Below are positions 34,052 through 43,057 of a DNA stretch of 64,000 nt, in pieces. The first letter of the stretch is position 1, and each line of letters opens with the position of its first letter. The notes under the pieces were generated by a model. It saw only the letters and a list, made by a program, of their open reading frames with translations, did not search any database and was not told the DNA's origin. The stretch spans positions 1 through 64,000 of the forward strand of contig NZ_CALUCN010000011.1 of assembly GCF_943914565.1 (NCBI RefSeq), written 5' to 3'. Made by a program: the position numbers and the translations under genes. This DNA comes from an uncultured Tessaracoccus sp. GTDB lineage: Bacteria > Actinomycetota > Actinomycetes > Propionibacteriales > Propionibacteriaceae.

Positions 34052-35460
34052 GGCTCATCGCAGTTGGGGGTGTAGGTGGGGTCTGAATCCTCCGGTGTCG
34101 TAGAGGGCGTGGGTGATGTTGTTGGTGAGGTTGCGGAAGCTGAGGGCGGTGCCGCGAAGGTGTTCGAGGCGGCCGTTGATGGCTTCGCTGGGGCCGTTGG
34201 AGCAGTAGGCCAGGACGTCGGTGGCGCGGTGGTGGAGGGTGCGTCCGAGGCGTTTGATCTCGATCAGCGTGGCCGGGACGCCGCTGTCGAGGCAGGTGAT
34301 GACTTGTTGGAGGAGCTGTTTGCCGGCTGCTCGTTTCGGGCAGCGGTAGGCGGCGACGATCTTTTTGTAGACCGCCCAGGTCACGTCGACCTCGACGTGT
34401 TCGTCGCGGGCGAGGATGTCGGTGAGGGTTCGGGATTGTCGGTCGGTGAGGAAGCTGGCGCCCGTGTGGAGGCTTCTTCGGATCCGGTAGAGCGGGTCCA
34501 GGCGTCGACCGCGGTGCCCGGTGGTTTCGCGTTGAACACGCTGTCTGGTCTGGTCAAGCGCATCACCGGCGAGCGCGACGACGTGGAACGGGTCCATCAC
34601 CGCGGTCGCGGCCGGCAGCGCTTCGCAGGCGGCGGTCTTGAACCCGGGGAAGCCTTCCAGCGCGACGGTCTCGGTCCCTGCTCTGAACGCCTCGCTCTGC
34701 GCGTCGAACCAGGTCTTGAACACCTGTTTCGAGCGTCCCGGGACCATGTCCAGCAGGCGTGCCGGGCCGCATCCGGAGCGCACCGGGGTCACATCGGTGA
34801 TCACGGTCACGAACCGGGACCCCCGGCTGGTGTGCCGTCAACAGTGCTCGTCGACACCGGTGATGCGCACGTGGTCGCACGGCCAGGATCATCGATCAGG
34901 AGCTGCCGGCCCGCGGCGAGCACGGCGTCGTTCGCGGTCGCCCAGGCCACGCCGAGCGCTTGGGCGACGCGGGTGATGCTCATCCGGTCGAAGACGACGG
35001 CCTTCAACGCCCACAACACAGCGTGGCGACTCAGCTTGGCTCGCGGGCCCGCCAGCCGGGAAGTGTCCTGCCGCCACACCCTGCCACACGCCGCACACCG
35101 GTACCGCCGGATCCGCACCCACAAGCCCGTCGGCCGCCATCCCAGCGGCAGATGCGCCAGCTTCCGCAGCACCGTGTCTCTGGCCCGCCCCTCGCAGCCA
35201 CACGACCGGCACCACGGATCGGCCTGCGCCAACCGGCACGACAACACCGCCCGATCCCGGCCCACATGCTGGCCAGTGACGACCAGGCCGAGCGAATCAA
35301 GCAGACAGAACCGTTCAAGATCCGGGCGAGAGAACCGAAGCTGGCACACGTCGAGGTCTTTCGATCAGGCGGCAGTAGCAACCCCCATCATCGAAAGGCC
35401 TCGACCCCACCACCAACCAACACGCCGACCACCCACCCACACCCTCAACTGCGAAGAGCC
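34052..35460 (-). mobile_element. ISL3-family insertion sequence (defective)
   Basis: Bounded by imperfect inverted repeats: GGCTCATCGCAGTTGGGGGTG at 34052-34072 and its counterpart ending GCGAAGAGCC at 35440-35460 (19 of 21 match); similarity extends a few bases beyond both ends. No 8-bp target duplication could be seen, so the ends may have been rearranged. Encodes one broken transposase on the minus strand. It lies just after the immunity gene. Confidence 0.75.
34055..35349 (-). pseudogene. ISL3 transposase, frameshift plus nonsense mutation
   Basis: N-terminal part (from 35349) has the zinc ribbon WCRSCGCEGRARD ... YRCAACGRVW and an HTH region. The C-terminal part (34055-34810) has the DDE core with the catalytic region VMDPFHVVALAGDAL and the terminal LRGTALSFRNLTNNI. 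Between them, a single-base shift near 34875 moves the frame, after which RITGVDEHC is followed by TGA (at about 34833) where relatives have Trp, then RHTSRGSRF. The first catalytic Asp lies beside this stop. No functional transposase can be made. Confidence 0.8.
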
Positions 35461-35737
35461 GCCAAAAGCCCCGCTCGAATGGCTGCAAAGTGGCGAGCCC
35501 GAACGCGAAGAACGGCTCGAAGGGCCGCTCGGCGTGTGGAAATTGGGATCACGGAATTTGGCGTCGGTGCATGGGCATATCCATACCTACAAGAACACCG
35601 GAGGCATCGATGATACGTGCCATTGTGTGGGTCACAATCAACCTAGTGTTCTGACAGGAACTGCGCGATCCTGAGTTTGCGTCGGGGAGTTGGGACGAAG
35701 GGGGAGAGATCCTGGCGGACCAAGGGAGGACGGTGGC
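35461..35737. other. 277-bp intergenic region after the IS element
   Basis: Base composition is more AT-rich than the chromosome average, like the rest of the island. No ORF with a convincing ribosome site. It could be a decayed continuation of the toxin/immunity locus cut by the IS. Confidence 0.3.
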
Positions 35738-36010
35738 GTGGAGTTTGCTCTCGATAGTGTGCGATTGGCGTTGCTGTGGGTCGCGCCGTTGGGGCTGCTG
35801 ATTGTGCTCGTCATGCGATGGTCGCTGATAGCGGCGGCGCCTCTGATTGTTGTGCTGGCTGGCGAGTTCGGCGCCCTCGCGGCAGTGGCCTTGCGCAAGC
35901 TTCGAGTTCGATTTTCCGGTGCTTCATCTGGGATCGGGCTTGTGGATGATGCATGGGCGCTCCTGTTCACCTTGAGTATCGTCGCTTACGTGCTGTCTGG
36001 TTGGTTGTGA
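35738..36010 (+). CDS. Small membrane protein in the toxin island
   Basis: 90 residues from GTG 35738, with AGGGAGG 8 nt upstream. Three hydrophobic segments (about 8-25, 28-52 and 72-90). No recognised family. Located between the dead ISL3 element and transposase remnants, in low-GC island DNA. Could be a second immunity protein or an orphan; no evidence decides. Confidence 0.45.
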   Translation: MEFALDSVRLALLWVAPLGLLIVLVMRWSLIAAAPLIVVLAGEFGALAAVALRKLRVRFSGASSGIGLVDDAWALLFTLSIVAYVLSGWL

Positions 36011-36013
36011 TTG

Positions 36014-36240
36014 TTGGTTCTTCTCGATCGAGAGCGTAGTTGGGGGTCGAATCCGCCGGTTTCGAGAAGGCCGCGGGCGATGTAGCGGGTCAGGTTTCGG
36101 AAGCTCAAGGCGATGCCGCGGAGGCGTTTCAATCGGGCGTCGAAGACGTCGCTGGGCCCGCTGCTGGTGTCGGGACGAGTGAAGAACGCAAGGATGTCCA
36201 TTGCGACGCTTGAGGGTGCGACCCGCGTGGCGGAGGCGGT
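36014..36240 (-). pseudogene. C-terminal remnant of a second ISL3 transposase
   Basis: The minus-strand frame reads DILAFFTRPDTSSGPSDVFD then LKRLRGIALSFRNLTRYI, closely resembling the C-terminus of the ISL3 transposase at 34.1 kb (LEHLRGTALSFRNLTNNI). GRTLKRR upstream is in another frame, so it is also frameshifted. No start, no N-terminal domain. Confidence 0.7.
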
Positions 36241-36298
36241 GCAGCGGGCCACGGTGGCTGGGCCGGCGACCGTGTGTCTCGTGGTTGTTGTCGGCTGG

Positions 36299-36490
36299 GA
36301 CTTCGCGCCGCTTGCTCTGAATCGGGTGTGGGTGGCCGACATCAGCTACGTGTCGATCTGGCCGGGGTGGGTCCCCGTCGCGTTCGTGGTCGATGACCGT
36401 GCCCGCCGGATCGCGGGCTGGCCAGCCGGTACCAGCATGACGACCATCTTGTGCTCGGCGCTGGAGCAGGCGTCCTGCGCTGGCCGTGCT
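36299..36490 (+). pseudogene. Fragment of an IS3-family transposase (OrfB integrase core)
   Basis: Frame with NRVWVADISYVSIWPGWVPV followed by VDDRARRIAGW, the start of the rve catalytic core (first Asp in VADISYV). Breaks off after SALEQASCAGR with no second Asp or Glu. Abuts the ISL3 remnant on the opposite strand, indicating nested insertions and decay. Confidence 0.7.
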
Positions 36491-36514
36491 TCGTGTAGCG
36501 ACTCCGGAGCCCGA

Positions 36515-37465
36515 TCAGTCGACGTTCCCGGTCGTCCGCCGTCGTGCTGCCCCGACCAGGTGCACCACTGCGAGCACGAGCCCGCCGACGATGACGCCAG
36601 CGACCATGGACCAGCAGGTCTCCACGATCCACGCGGCCGCGCCGCCGGCCACGGGCAGGGCGCGCGCGACGGTCTCGGCGCACCAGTGCGCGAACTCGTA
36701 TGGCGGCCGGAACCCGAGCTCGTGCAGGCCGACGAGCAGAATGTGCCCGCCCACCCAGAGCATCGCGAACGTGCCGACGACCGACAGCACCCGCAGCACC
36801 ACGGGCATGGCCTGCACGAGGCCGGCACCGAGCTTCTGCGACACCCCGGAGCGGCGGTGCGTGAGCGCGAGCCCGACGTCGTCGAGCTTCACGATCACCG
36901 CCACCACGCCGTAGACCAGCGCCGTGATGAGGACCGCGACGATGACCAGCACCCCGGCGCGCATCCACAGCCCCTCGGCGGCGACCTCCTTGAGCGCGAT
37001 CACCATGATCTCCGCCGACAAGATGAAATCGGTGCGGATCGCGCTGCGGACCATCTGGTCCTCGTCCGCGGGCTCCCGCGTGGCGTCCGCCTCGGCCTCC
37101 TCGTGGTGGCCGCCGGTCACCCACTCCCAGACCTTCTCCGCGCCCTCGAACGCGAGGTACGTGCCACCCACCATGAGCAGCGGCGTGAGCAGCCACGGCA
37201 CGAACTGGCTCAGCAGCAGCGCCAGCACGATGATGATCGCCTTGTTGACGAGCGACCCCTTCGAGATCTTCCAGATCGCCGGCAGCTCGCGCGCCGGGCT
37301 GAAGCCCTGGACGTACTTCGGCGTCACGGCCGTGTCGTCGACGACGACCGCCGCCGCCTTCGCGCTGGCCCGCCCCGCGACGGTGCCGATGTCGTCGATC
37401 GACGCCGAGGCCGCCTTCGCGAGGGTTGCGATGTCGTCGAGGAGTGCCGCGAGTCCGCCTGCCAT
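36515..37465 (-). CDS. DUF808 family inner-membrane protein (YedI-like)
   Basis: 316 residues. Opens MAGGLAALLDDIATLAKAA, the family start, with conserved DDTAVTPKYVQGFSPARELP near residue 45, and about six helices over 65-310. Between helices is a charged loop (HHEEAEADATREPADEDQ). Function of the family is unknown. ATG at 37465; divergent from the flavin oxidoreductase gene. Marks the return to core-like GC after the mobile island. Confidence 0.85.
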   Translation of the reverse strand: MAGGLAALLDDIATLAKAASASIDDIGTVAGRASAKAAAVVVDDTAVTPKYVQGFSPARELPAIWKISKGSLVNKAIIIVLALLLSQFVPWLLTPLLMVGGTYLAFEGAEKVWEWVTGGHHEEAEADATREPADEDQMVRSAIRTDFILSAEIMVIALKEVAAEGLWMRAGVLVIVAVLITALVYGVVAVIVKLDDVGLALTHRRSGVSQKLGAGLVQAMPVVLRVLSVVGTFAMLWVGGHILLVGLHELGFRPPYEFAHWCAETVARALPVAGGAAAWIVETCWSMVAGVIVGGLVLAVVHLVGAARRRTTGNVD

Positions 37466-37603
37466 GGCCGTCCTGCCCTTTCGTTGGTTGCGCCAAGCGT
37501 ACGGCCGCGGGGCGCGCAGGGCCGAACCGTCGTCGGCGGGCTTCGCTTGGGTGCCGACGCCGCACGACCTACAATGTTGAGGATTCAACGAAAGTGAGGC
37601 AGG

Positions 37604-38626
37604 ATGCAACGCTTCGGTTTCCTGAGCTTCGGCCACCACGGCCCCGACGGGTCCGCGTTCGACGCGCGGGCCTCCCTGCTGAGCGCGATCGACCTTGCCG
37701 TCGGCGCCGACGAGCTGGGCGTCAACGGCGCCTACTTCCGGGTGCACCACTTCGCCCGGCAGAGCGCCTCGCCCATGCCGCTCCTCGCGGCGATCGCTGC
37801 CCGCACCACGCACATCGAAGTGGGCACCGGCGTGATCGACCTGCGCTACGAGAACCCGCTCCAGCTCGCGGAGGAGGCCGCCGCGCTCGACCTCATCGCC
37901 GACGGGCGGGTGGCGCTGGGCGTCAGCCGCGGCAGCCCGGAGCCCGCCCACCGCGGTTGGGAGGCCTTCGGCTACACCGGCTCCACCGACCCGCGCGGCG
38001 CGGACATCGCGCGGCAGAAGTTCCCCGTCTTCATGGACGCGGTGCGCGGCGAGCCGATGGTGGACGGGGACCCGCAGCAGTTCCCCGGCGGCCAGCGGCT
38101 GCCGATCTACCCGCACTCGCGCGGGCTCGCTCGTCGAGTCTGGTGGGGTGCGGGCACCCGCGAGACCGCGGAGTGGGCAGCGGGCCAGGGCGTGAACCTC
38201 ATGAGCTCGACGCTGCTCACCGAGGCCACCGGCGAGCGGTTCGGCGCGCTCCAGGCCGAGCAGATCCGCCGCTACCGGGCCGCGTGGGCCGAGGCCGGGC
38301 ACGACTGGACGCCGCGGGTGAGCGTGAGCCGCTCGGTGTTCCCGCTCGTCACCGATCTCGACCGCCGCTACTTCGGCCTCGGCGACGAGCACGACCAGAT
38401 CGGGGTCATCGACGGGTACCGATCGACGTTCGGCCGCACGTACGCCGATGAGCCGGACCGCCTCGTCGAGCAACTTCGCGCCGACGAGGCCGTGATGGAG
38501 GCGGACACCGTGATGCTCACCGTCCCCAACCAGCTCGGCGCCGACTACAACCTCCACGTGCTCGAGGCCTTCGCCAAGCACGTCGCGCCCGAGCTCGGCT
38601 GGGTACCGGCGGGCGCCGCCGACTGA
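37604..38626 (+). CDS. LLM-class flavin-dependent oxidoreductase (luciferase-like)
   Basis: 340 residues, bacterial-luciferase TIM barrel. Landmarks: NGAYFRVHHFARQSASP near residue 43, IEVGTGVIDLRYENPLQLAEE near 70, DGRVALGVSRGSPEP near 100. These enzymes use FMNH2 or F420H2; the cofactor cannot be assigned here. Monocistronic with its own promoter region shared with DUF808. Substrate unknown. Confidence 0.85.
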   Translation: MQRFGFLSFGHHGPDGSAFDARASLLSAIDLAVGADELGVNGAYFRVHHFARQSASPMPLLAAIAARTTHIEVGTGVIDLRYENPLQLAEEAAALDLIADGRVALGVSRGSPEPAHRGWEAFGYTGSTDPRGADIARQKFPVFMDAVRGEPMVDGDPQQFPGGQRLPIYPHSRGLARRVWWGAGTRETAEWAAGQGVNLMSSTLLTEATGERFGALQAEQIRRYRAAWAEAGHDWTPRVSVSRSVFPLVTDLDRRYFGLGDEHDQIGVIDGYRSTFGRTYADEPDRLVEQLRADEAVMEADTVMLTVPNQLGADYNLHVLEAFAKHVAPELGWVPAGAAD

Positions 38627-38637
38627 GACGCGCCCGC

Positions 38638-38673
38638 GGGGCCGGGCCCCCGTCGCGACGGCGGCCCGGCCCC
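38638..38673. terminator. Bidirectional terminator hairpin
   Basis: Perfect 11-bp arms GGGGCCGGGCC (38638-38648) and GGCCCGGCCCC (38663-38673) with a 14-nt loop, between convergent LLM oxidoreductase and ABC permease genes. Confidence 0.7.
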
Positions 38674-38682
38674 GGCACGCGG

Positions 38683-39504
38683 TCAGGCGGCTTCGCGGGT
38701 GATCGTCCGCCACGCGCCCAGCACGAGCGGCAGCACCACCCACACCGTCGCCGCGACGAGGAGTTGCGGCACCTGCGAGTGGTCGGCCTCGTGCAGGACG
38801 GTGCTGCCGACGCCCTGGAGGTCGACCCACTGGAAGATGCGGTCGAACGTCTCACCGAACTGCCGCAGCACCGCCACCAACGACGGGGCGGCGAGGGCGA
38901 CGGCGATCGCGAGGGCGCCGCTGTGCAGCAGCAGCGCGAGGCCGAACGCGCTGGCGCAGACGAGCATCCACAGCAGGAGGTCCTTCGCGGTCTCGGCAGC
39001 ACCGATCCACATTGCATCGGTGGGGATGCCGTTGCCGGTGCGGCCGAGCCACGTCGACGCGATCCCCGCTCCGGTCGTGCAACCGTACGCGACGAGGGCC
39101 ACCGCCGCCGCCACCAGCGCCTTCGCGCCGACGACGCGCCCCCGTCGGGGCTCGAGGGTGAAGGTGGTCATGGCCGAGCGAGTGGTCCACTCGGCGGTCA
39201 CGAGCAGGATCAGCAGTGGCGGCACGAGGAACTGCAGCGCGAGCTGGATGAGCATCGCGCTCATGATCCAGGGCGGCCAGCCGGGCGCCTGGAGGACCTC
39301 GGGGTCGAACAGGTCGGTGTGCCACACGGCGGTCGCGGTGGCGATGCCGAGCACCGCGACGACGGCGAGGAGCAGGAGGACGCGCATCGGCGTCGTGGAG
39401 ACGAGTTTGCGGCACTCGGCGGCGAGGACGCGGACGAACCGGGTGGGCGTCGGTTCGGCCGTGGGGGCAGCGGTGGTGGTGTGCGGGGTGGCGGTGGTGG
39501 TCAT
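38683..39504 (-). CDS. ABC-2 type transporter permease
   Basis: 273 residues, six predicted helices (first at about 38-60). N-terminus is a Thr/Pro-rich cytoplasmic tail. The segment TTRSAMTTFTLEPRRGRVVGAKAL near 110-130 is typical of ABC-2 exporters that sense or export lipid-active peptides. ATG at 39504 overlaps the ATPase stop by 4 nt. Together with the ATPase and the two-component genes across the toxin-antitoxin insert, it probably forms an envelope-stress or antibiotic-efflux module. Confidence 0.8.
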   Translation of the reverse strand: MTTTATPHTTTAAPTAEPTPTRFVRVLAAECRKLVSTTPMRVLLLLAVVAVLGIATATAVWHTDLFDPEVLQAPGWPPWIMSAMLIQLALQFLVPPLLILLVTAEWTTRSAMTTFTLEPRRGRVVGAKALVAAAVALVAYGCTTGAGIASTWLGRTGNGIPTDAMWIGAAETAKDLLLWMLVCASAFGLALLLHSGALAIAVALAAPSLVAVLRQFGETFDRIFQWVDLQGVGSTVLHEADHSQVPQLLVAATVWVVLPLVLGAWRTITREAA

Positions 39505-40223
39505 GCGAGGGCTCCTTCGCGGGCGGTGGCGGCGGTGAGTTGGAGGAAGCGCTCCTCGAGGTCCTCACCCGAGGCGAGGAGTTCGTCGAGGGGGCCGTCG
39601 TGGACGACGCGACCGTGGCCGATCATCACGAGCTGGTCGGCCACCTGCTGCACCTCGTGGAGGAGGTGCGAGCTCAGCAGGACGGTGCCGCCGCGGTCGG
39701 CGAAGTCGCGCAGCAGCTGGCGCATCCAGCGGATGCCGGCGGGGTCGAGGCCGTTGACGGGCTCGTCGAGCACGAGCACCGACGGCGACCCGAGCAGTGC
39801 GTGCCCGATGCCGAGCCGTTGCCGCATGCCGAGCGAGTACTTCGCGACCTTGCGGCGTGCCTCCTTCGAGGTGAGCCCGACGAGGTCCAGGACCTCCTGG
39901 ACGCGCGCCTTCGGCAGGCCGAGGACCACTGCGCCCTGGGAGAGGATCTCGAGGCCCGTCCGGCCGGGGTGGAGGGCGGAGGCGTCGAGCATCGTGCCCA
40001 CCTGCGACGCGGGTGCGACGAGCTGGCCGTACGGACGGCCGAGGACCAGGGCCCTGCCCGAGGTGGGGCGCGCGAGCCCGACGAGACAGCGCAGGGAGGT
40101 GGACTTGCCGGCGCCGTTCGGGCCGAGGAACCCGCAGACGGTGCCGGGACGGACATCGAACGTGACGTCGTCGACGGCGGTGACCGCGCCGTAGCGTTTC
40201 GTGAGGTGCTGGAAACTGATCAT
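39501..40223 (-). CDS. ABC transporter ATP-binding protein
   Basis: 240 residues. Walker A GPNGAGKST near residue 35, signature YSLGMRQRLGIG near 130, Walker B VLVLDEPVNGLDP near 152, and H-loop SSHLLHEV near 188. CcmA/drug-exporter type. ATG 40223 lies 53 bp from the left copy of the 42-bp repeat. Confidence 0.9.
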   Translation of the reverse strand: MISFQHLTKRYGAVTAVDDVTFDVRPGTVCGFLGPNGAGKSTSLRCLVGLARPTSGRALVLGRPYGQLVAPASQVGTMLDASALHPGRTGLEILSQGAVVLGLPKARVQEVLDLVGLTSKEARRKVAKYSLGMRQRLGIGHALLGSPSVLVLDEPVNGLDPAGIRWMRQLLRDFADRGGTVLLSSHLLHEVQQVADQLVMIGHGRVVHDGPLDELLASGEDLEERFLQLTAATAREGALA

Positions 40224-40275
40224 GCTGCCACCACACCGGAGCCACCCGGGTCGCCACCAGTGGCGAAGGGCTGGA

Positions 40276-40317
40276 CCTCACCAGTCCGAAGGATGCGGCA
40301 GGTGTGGCCGAAGGAGG
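40276..40317 (+). repeat. 42-bp direct repeat, left copy
   Basis: Identical to 41038-41079. Begins CCTCACCAGTCCGAAG and ends GGCCGAAGGAGG. The two copies enclose the toxin-antitoxin pair and sit just upstream of the ABC ATPase and the sensor kinase respectively. Confidence 0.9.
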
Positions 40318-40323
40318 CTGGAT

Positions 40324-40731
40324 TCAGTGCCAGGGATTGATGAGTGGAATGTCGAGTCCCTCGAAGTCCTTGATGTTCCGAGTTGCCAGCTGCGCGTCGT
40401 GCACACGAACGATGGCCGCAATGAGGGCGTCAAAGCCCGCGATCGGTCGGCCCGTTCTCTTCCGTGTGTGGCGGATCCACGCGTACTCGTGCGCGGCGTC
40501 GCATGTCAGGGGAAGACACGCGTTCCCGCTCCCGATCAGGCGATTGATGCCGTCCTCGAGTCGCTGCCGACGGCGGCCAGCAGGGAGCATGCTCGCTCCG
40601 GCCACCAGCTCGGCGTGAGCGATGACGGTGGTGCGAGGCGTGACTTGGAGGCTCGTCGCCCACCTCAGAACGTTTCGGTCAGGGCGCTCGCGGAGCAACT
40701 CCGAGACGACGTTCGTGTCGACGACGAGCAT
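40324..40731 (-). CDS. vapC: PIN-domain toxin (VapC/FitB family)
   Basis: 135 residues. PIN catalytic acids: first Asp in MLVVDTNVVSELL, Glu in AHAELVAGA near residue 42, Asp in GFDALIAAI near 99, and a final Asp in NIKDFEGLDI near 118. All four are present, so the ribonuclease is probably active, cutting tRNA or other RNA when free of antitoxin. ATG 40731 shares a base with the antitoxin stop (TGATG). Confidence 0.88.
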   Translation of the reverse strand: MLVVDTNVVSELLRERPDRNVLRWATSLQVTPRTTVIAHAELVAGASMLPAGRRRQRLEDGINRLIGSGNACLPLTCDAAHEYAWIRHTRKRTGRPIAGFDALIAAIVRVHDAQLATRNIKDFEGLDIPLINPWH

Positions 40732-40967
40732 CAGAGCTCGAGATCCTGAGCCTGCTCCCGAGGCGCGATCTCGAGATCGACCCCACCCACGTCGCGACCG
40801 AGCTCGGCGACGTGCAGCAGCCAGTTGGTCTCCGCCGGGCCGCGGTGCAGGGCGTCGCGGAGAATCGCGCGCGCCTCGGCCTCGACCGATCGGCCGTGCT
40901 CCGCTGCGCGGAGGCGCAGCAGCCGCTGGTCCTCGTCGTCGAGTCGGTCAATCGTGATCGCCGTCAT
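40731..40967 (-). CDS. vapB: Ribbon-helix-helix antitoxin (FitA/VapB type)
   Basis: 78 residues. RHH DNA-binding N-terminus TAITIDRLDDEDQRLLRLRAAEHGRS; the C-terminal half (NWLLHVAELGRDVGG) should fold onto the PIN toxin. Directly precedes the toxin with a 1-nt overlap. As in other FitAB/VapBC pairs, the complex probably represses its own promoter, which would lie at 40968-41037. Confidence 0.85.
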   Translation of the reverse strand: MTAITIDRLDDEDQRLLRLRAAEHGRSVEAEARAILRDALHRGPAETNWLLHVAELGRDVGGVDLEIAPREQAQDLEL

Positions 40968-41037
40968 TGCACACCTCCCGGACGCGTGTGATGGCGGGTG
41001 TCACCATGCTAGCTCGCTGACTGCTCGACCACTGCGC

Positions 41038-41079
41038 CCTCACCAGTCCGAAGGATGCGGCAGGTGTGGCCGAAGGAGG
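41038..41079 (+). repeat. 42-bp direct repeat, right copy
   Basis: Exact copy of 40276-40317, 762 bp away; lies 38 bp upstream of the sensor kinase ATG. See the left copy and the associated finding. Confidence 0.9.
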
Positions 41080-41116
41080 TTGTGTCCCCCGTCGCGCCAC
41101 CCCCTACGCTGAGGGC

Positions 41117-42286
41117 ATGCAGGCAGTCACCAGGGGTGAGATCGTCCGGCTCGCGGTCACGGGCTGCGTGTCGCTGATCTGGTTCCTGGTCCCGTCCCAG
41201 GGCGCGGGCGCGCAAGGGCTGCTCGGCGTCGGGCCCCTGGTGACGGTGCTGAACGTCGTCGCGGTGATCGCCGCCCTCGTCGCGATGCGGTGGCGCCGGG
41301 CGCACCCCGTCGTGCTCGCCGTTGTGCTGAACCTCGGATTCCTCCTCGCGCCGGCCGTCTGGCCCCAAGCGGTCTGGGCGTACCTGAGCCTCTGCACCCA
41401 CCGTCGCTGGCCGGCGACGATCGGCGTCGGCGCGCTCACCGTCGTGACCTCGACGATCGAGACCCTCACCAACACCTCGATCGAGGTGAGCACCGGCTCG
41501 GGCGAGGCCCCGGGGCCGTGGGTGCTGCTCGTCGCGTCGGCCGGGTTGTCCACCCTGGCCACGCTCGTCGTCGCGAGCGTCGGCTCCTACCTGGGGGCCC
41601 GTCGTGCCGAGCACGCGGCGTTGCGCGCCCAGCTCGACGCCGCGGCGAGGGAGCGCGCACTCGTCGAGCAGCGCAGCCGTGCCGAGGAACGCAACCGCAT
41701 CGCCCGAGAGATGCACGACGTGCTCGGCCACCAGCTCACGCTCATCTCGATGCACGCCGGCGCGCTCGCGCACCGCGACGACCTCACCGACGGCGAGCGG
41801 CGCGCCGCCGCGGACACCATCGGCGCCAGCGCCCGCGACGCGCTGCACGAACTGCGCGCGATCCTGGGCCAACTCCGGCAGTCCGACGGTGGCGCGGTCG
41901 AGCCGCCCCAGCCCGGCCTCGCGGAGTTGGAGGCGCTCGTCGAGGAGCACCGCGGGCTCGGGCGCGAGGTCGACGCGGACGTCCGGCTCGACGGCACCCC
42001 GTCACAGGCGATCGGCCGGCAGGCCTATCGTGTGGTGCAGGAGGCGCTCACGAACGCCGCCAAGCACGCCCCCGGCGTGCCCGTGCGGCTCGACGTGCTG
42101 GGCGGGCCCGACGAGGGGCTGCGTCTGCGCGTGACCAACCCGCGGAGCGTCGCGCCCGGTGCCGGCCCGGGCTCGCAGCTGGGGCTCATCGGCCTCGACG
42201 AACGGGTCCGCACCGTCGGCGGCACGTTCCGCGCCGGCCCGAGCGACGACGGACGATTCGAGGTGGAGGTGTGGATGCCGTGGTGA
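41117..42286 (+). CDS. NarL-type sensor histidine kinase (HisKA_3)
   Basis: 389 residues. Five to six helices in residues 10-165 without a large extracytoplasmic domain, so it probably senses a signal in the membrane, or a transporter. Phospho-acceptor box EERNRIAREMHDVLGHQLT near residue 195; HATPase with VVQEALTNAAKHAPG near 305 and GLIGLDERVRTVGGTF near 355. Coupled to its regulator by a GTGA overlap. ATG at 41117 preferred; upstream codons would run into the 42-bp repeat. Confidence 0.88.
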   Translation: MQAVTRGEIVRLAVTGCVSLIWFLVPSQGAGAQGLLGVGPLVTVLNVVAVIAALVAMRWRRAHPVVLAVVLNLGFLLAPAVWPQAVWAYLSLCTHRRWPATIGVGALTVVTSTIETLTNTSIEVSTGSGEAPGPWVLLVASAGLSTLATLVVASVGSYLGARRAEHAALRAQLDAAARERALVEQRSRAEERNRIAREMHDVLGHQLTLISMHAGALAHRDDLTDGERRAAADTIGASARDALHELRAILGQLRQSDGGAVEPPQPGLAELEALVEEHRGLGREVDADVRLDGTPSQAIGRQAYRVVQEALTNAAKHAPGVPVRLDVLGGPDEGLRLRVTNPRSVAPGAGPGSQLGLIGLDERVRTVGGTFRAGPSDDGRFEVEVWMPW

Positions 42287-42948
42287 AACTCCGGGTGGCG
42301 CTCGTCGACGACGACCCGCTGGTGCGCGCGGGGCTCAGGATGATGCTCGGCGGGGAGCGGTCCCCGCTGGAGATCGTCGGCGACGCCGACGACGGTGGCG
42401 CCGCCGTCGAGCTCGTGCAGCGCACCCGGCCCGACGTCGTGCTCATGGACATCCGCATGCCGGGCACGGACGGCATCGAGGCCACCCGACGGGTGCTCGC
42501 CCAGCCCGACCCGCCGAAGGTCGTCGTGCTCACCACGTTCGACTCCGACGACCTGGTGCTCGCCGCGCTCCGCGCCGGGGCGCACGGGTTCCTGCTCAAG
42601 GACACCGCGCCGCCCGACATGATCGAGGCCATCACCGCCGTCGCCGACGGGGAGCGGGCACTCTCGCCCGGCGTGCTGGGCGCCGTGATCGACGCCGCGA
42701 CGAGCAACCCCGGCGACGAGCGCACCGACGCCGCCCGCCGCGCGCTCGCCACCCTCTCCGAGCGCGAGCGCGAGGTGGCGATCGAGGTGGGCCGCGGCCT
42801 GTCCAACGCCGAGATCGCGCGCACACTCTTCCAGTCCCTCGCCACCGTCAAGGCGGCCCTCACGCGTGTGCTCGTGAAGCTCGGCTGCACCAACCGCACG
42901 CAGGTCGCCATCGTCGTCCATGACGCCCGCATCCTCGACGAGGGCTGA
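42283..42948 (+). CDS. NarL/LuxR-family response regulator
   Basis: 221 residues. Receiver: acidic pair VDDDP near residue 9, phospho-acceptor Asp in VLMDIRMPG near 57, Thr in VLTTFDS, Lys in LLKDTAPP near 107. LuxR HTH: LSEREREVAIEVGRGLSNAEIA near 165-185. GTG 42283 overlaps the kinase stop; GTG 42280 is equally possible given GGAGG at 42265-42269. Likely controls the ABC exporter on the other side of the toxin-antitoxin insert. Confidence 0.88.
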   Translation: MKLRVALVDDDPLVRAGLRMMLGGERSPLEIVGDADDGGAAVELVQRTRPDVVLMDIRMPGTDGIEATRRVLAQPDPPKVVVLTTFDSDDLVLAALRAGAHGFLLKDTAPPDMIEAITAVADGERALSPGVLGAVIDAATSNPGDERTDAARRALATLSEREREVAIEVGRGLSNAEIARTLFQSLATVKAALTRVLVKLGCTNRTQVAIVVHDARILDEG

Positions 42949-43057
42949 GCCCGTACGCCACGTTGCCGCTTGTTGCCCCCGACCGTGCGCACCCGCCCAC
43001 GACGTCGCGCCCGCCACTAGATTGGACGGATCGGACCCCGACGACGAGGCGAGACGC

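Noticed and set aside
34076..35674. 532-residue plus-strand ORF through the ISL3 element
   Set aside because: Antisense of the transposase reading frame; no ribosome site and no domain.
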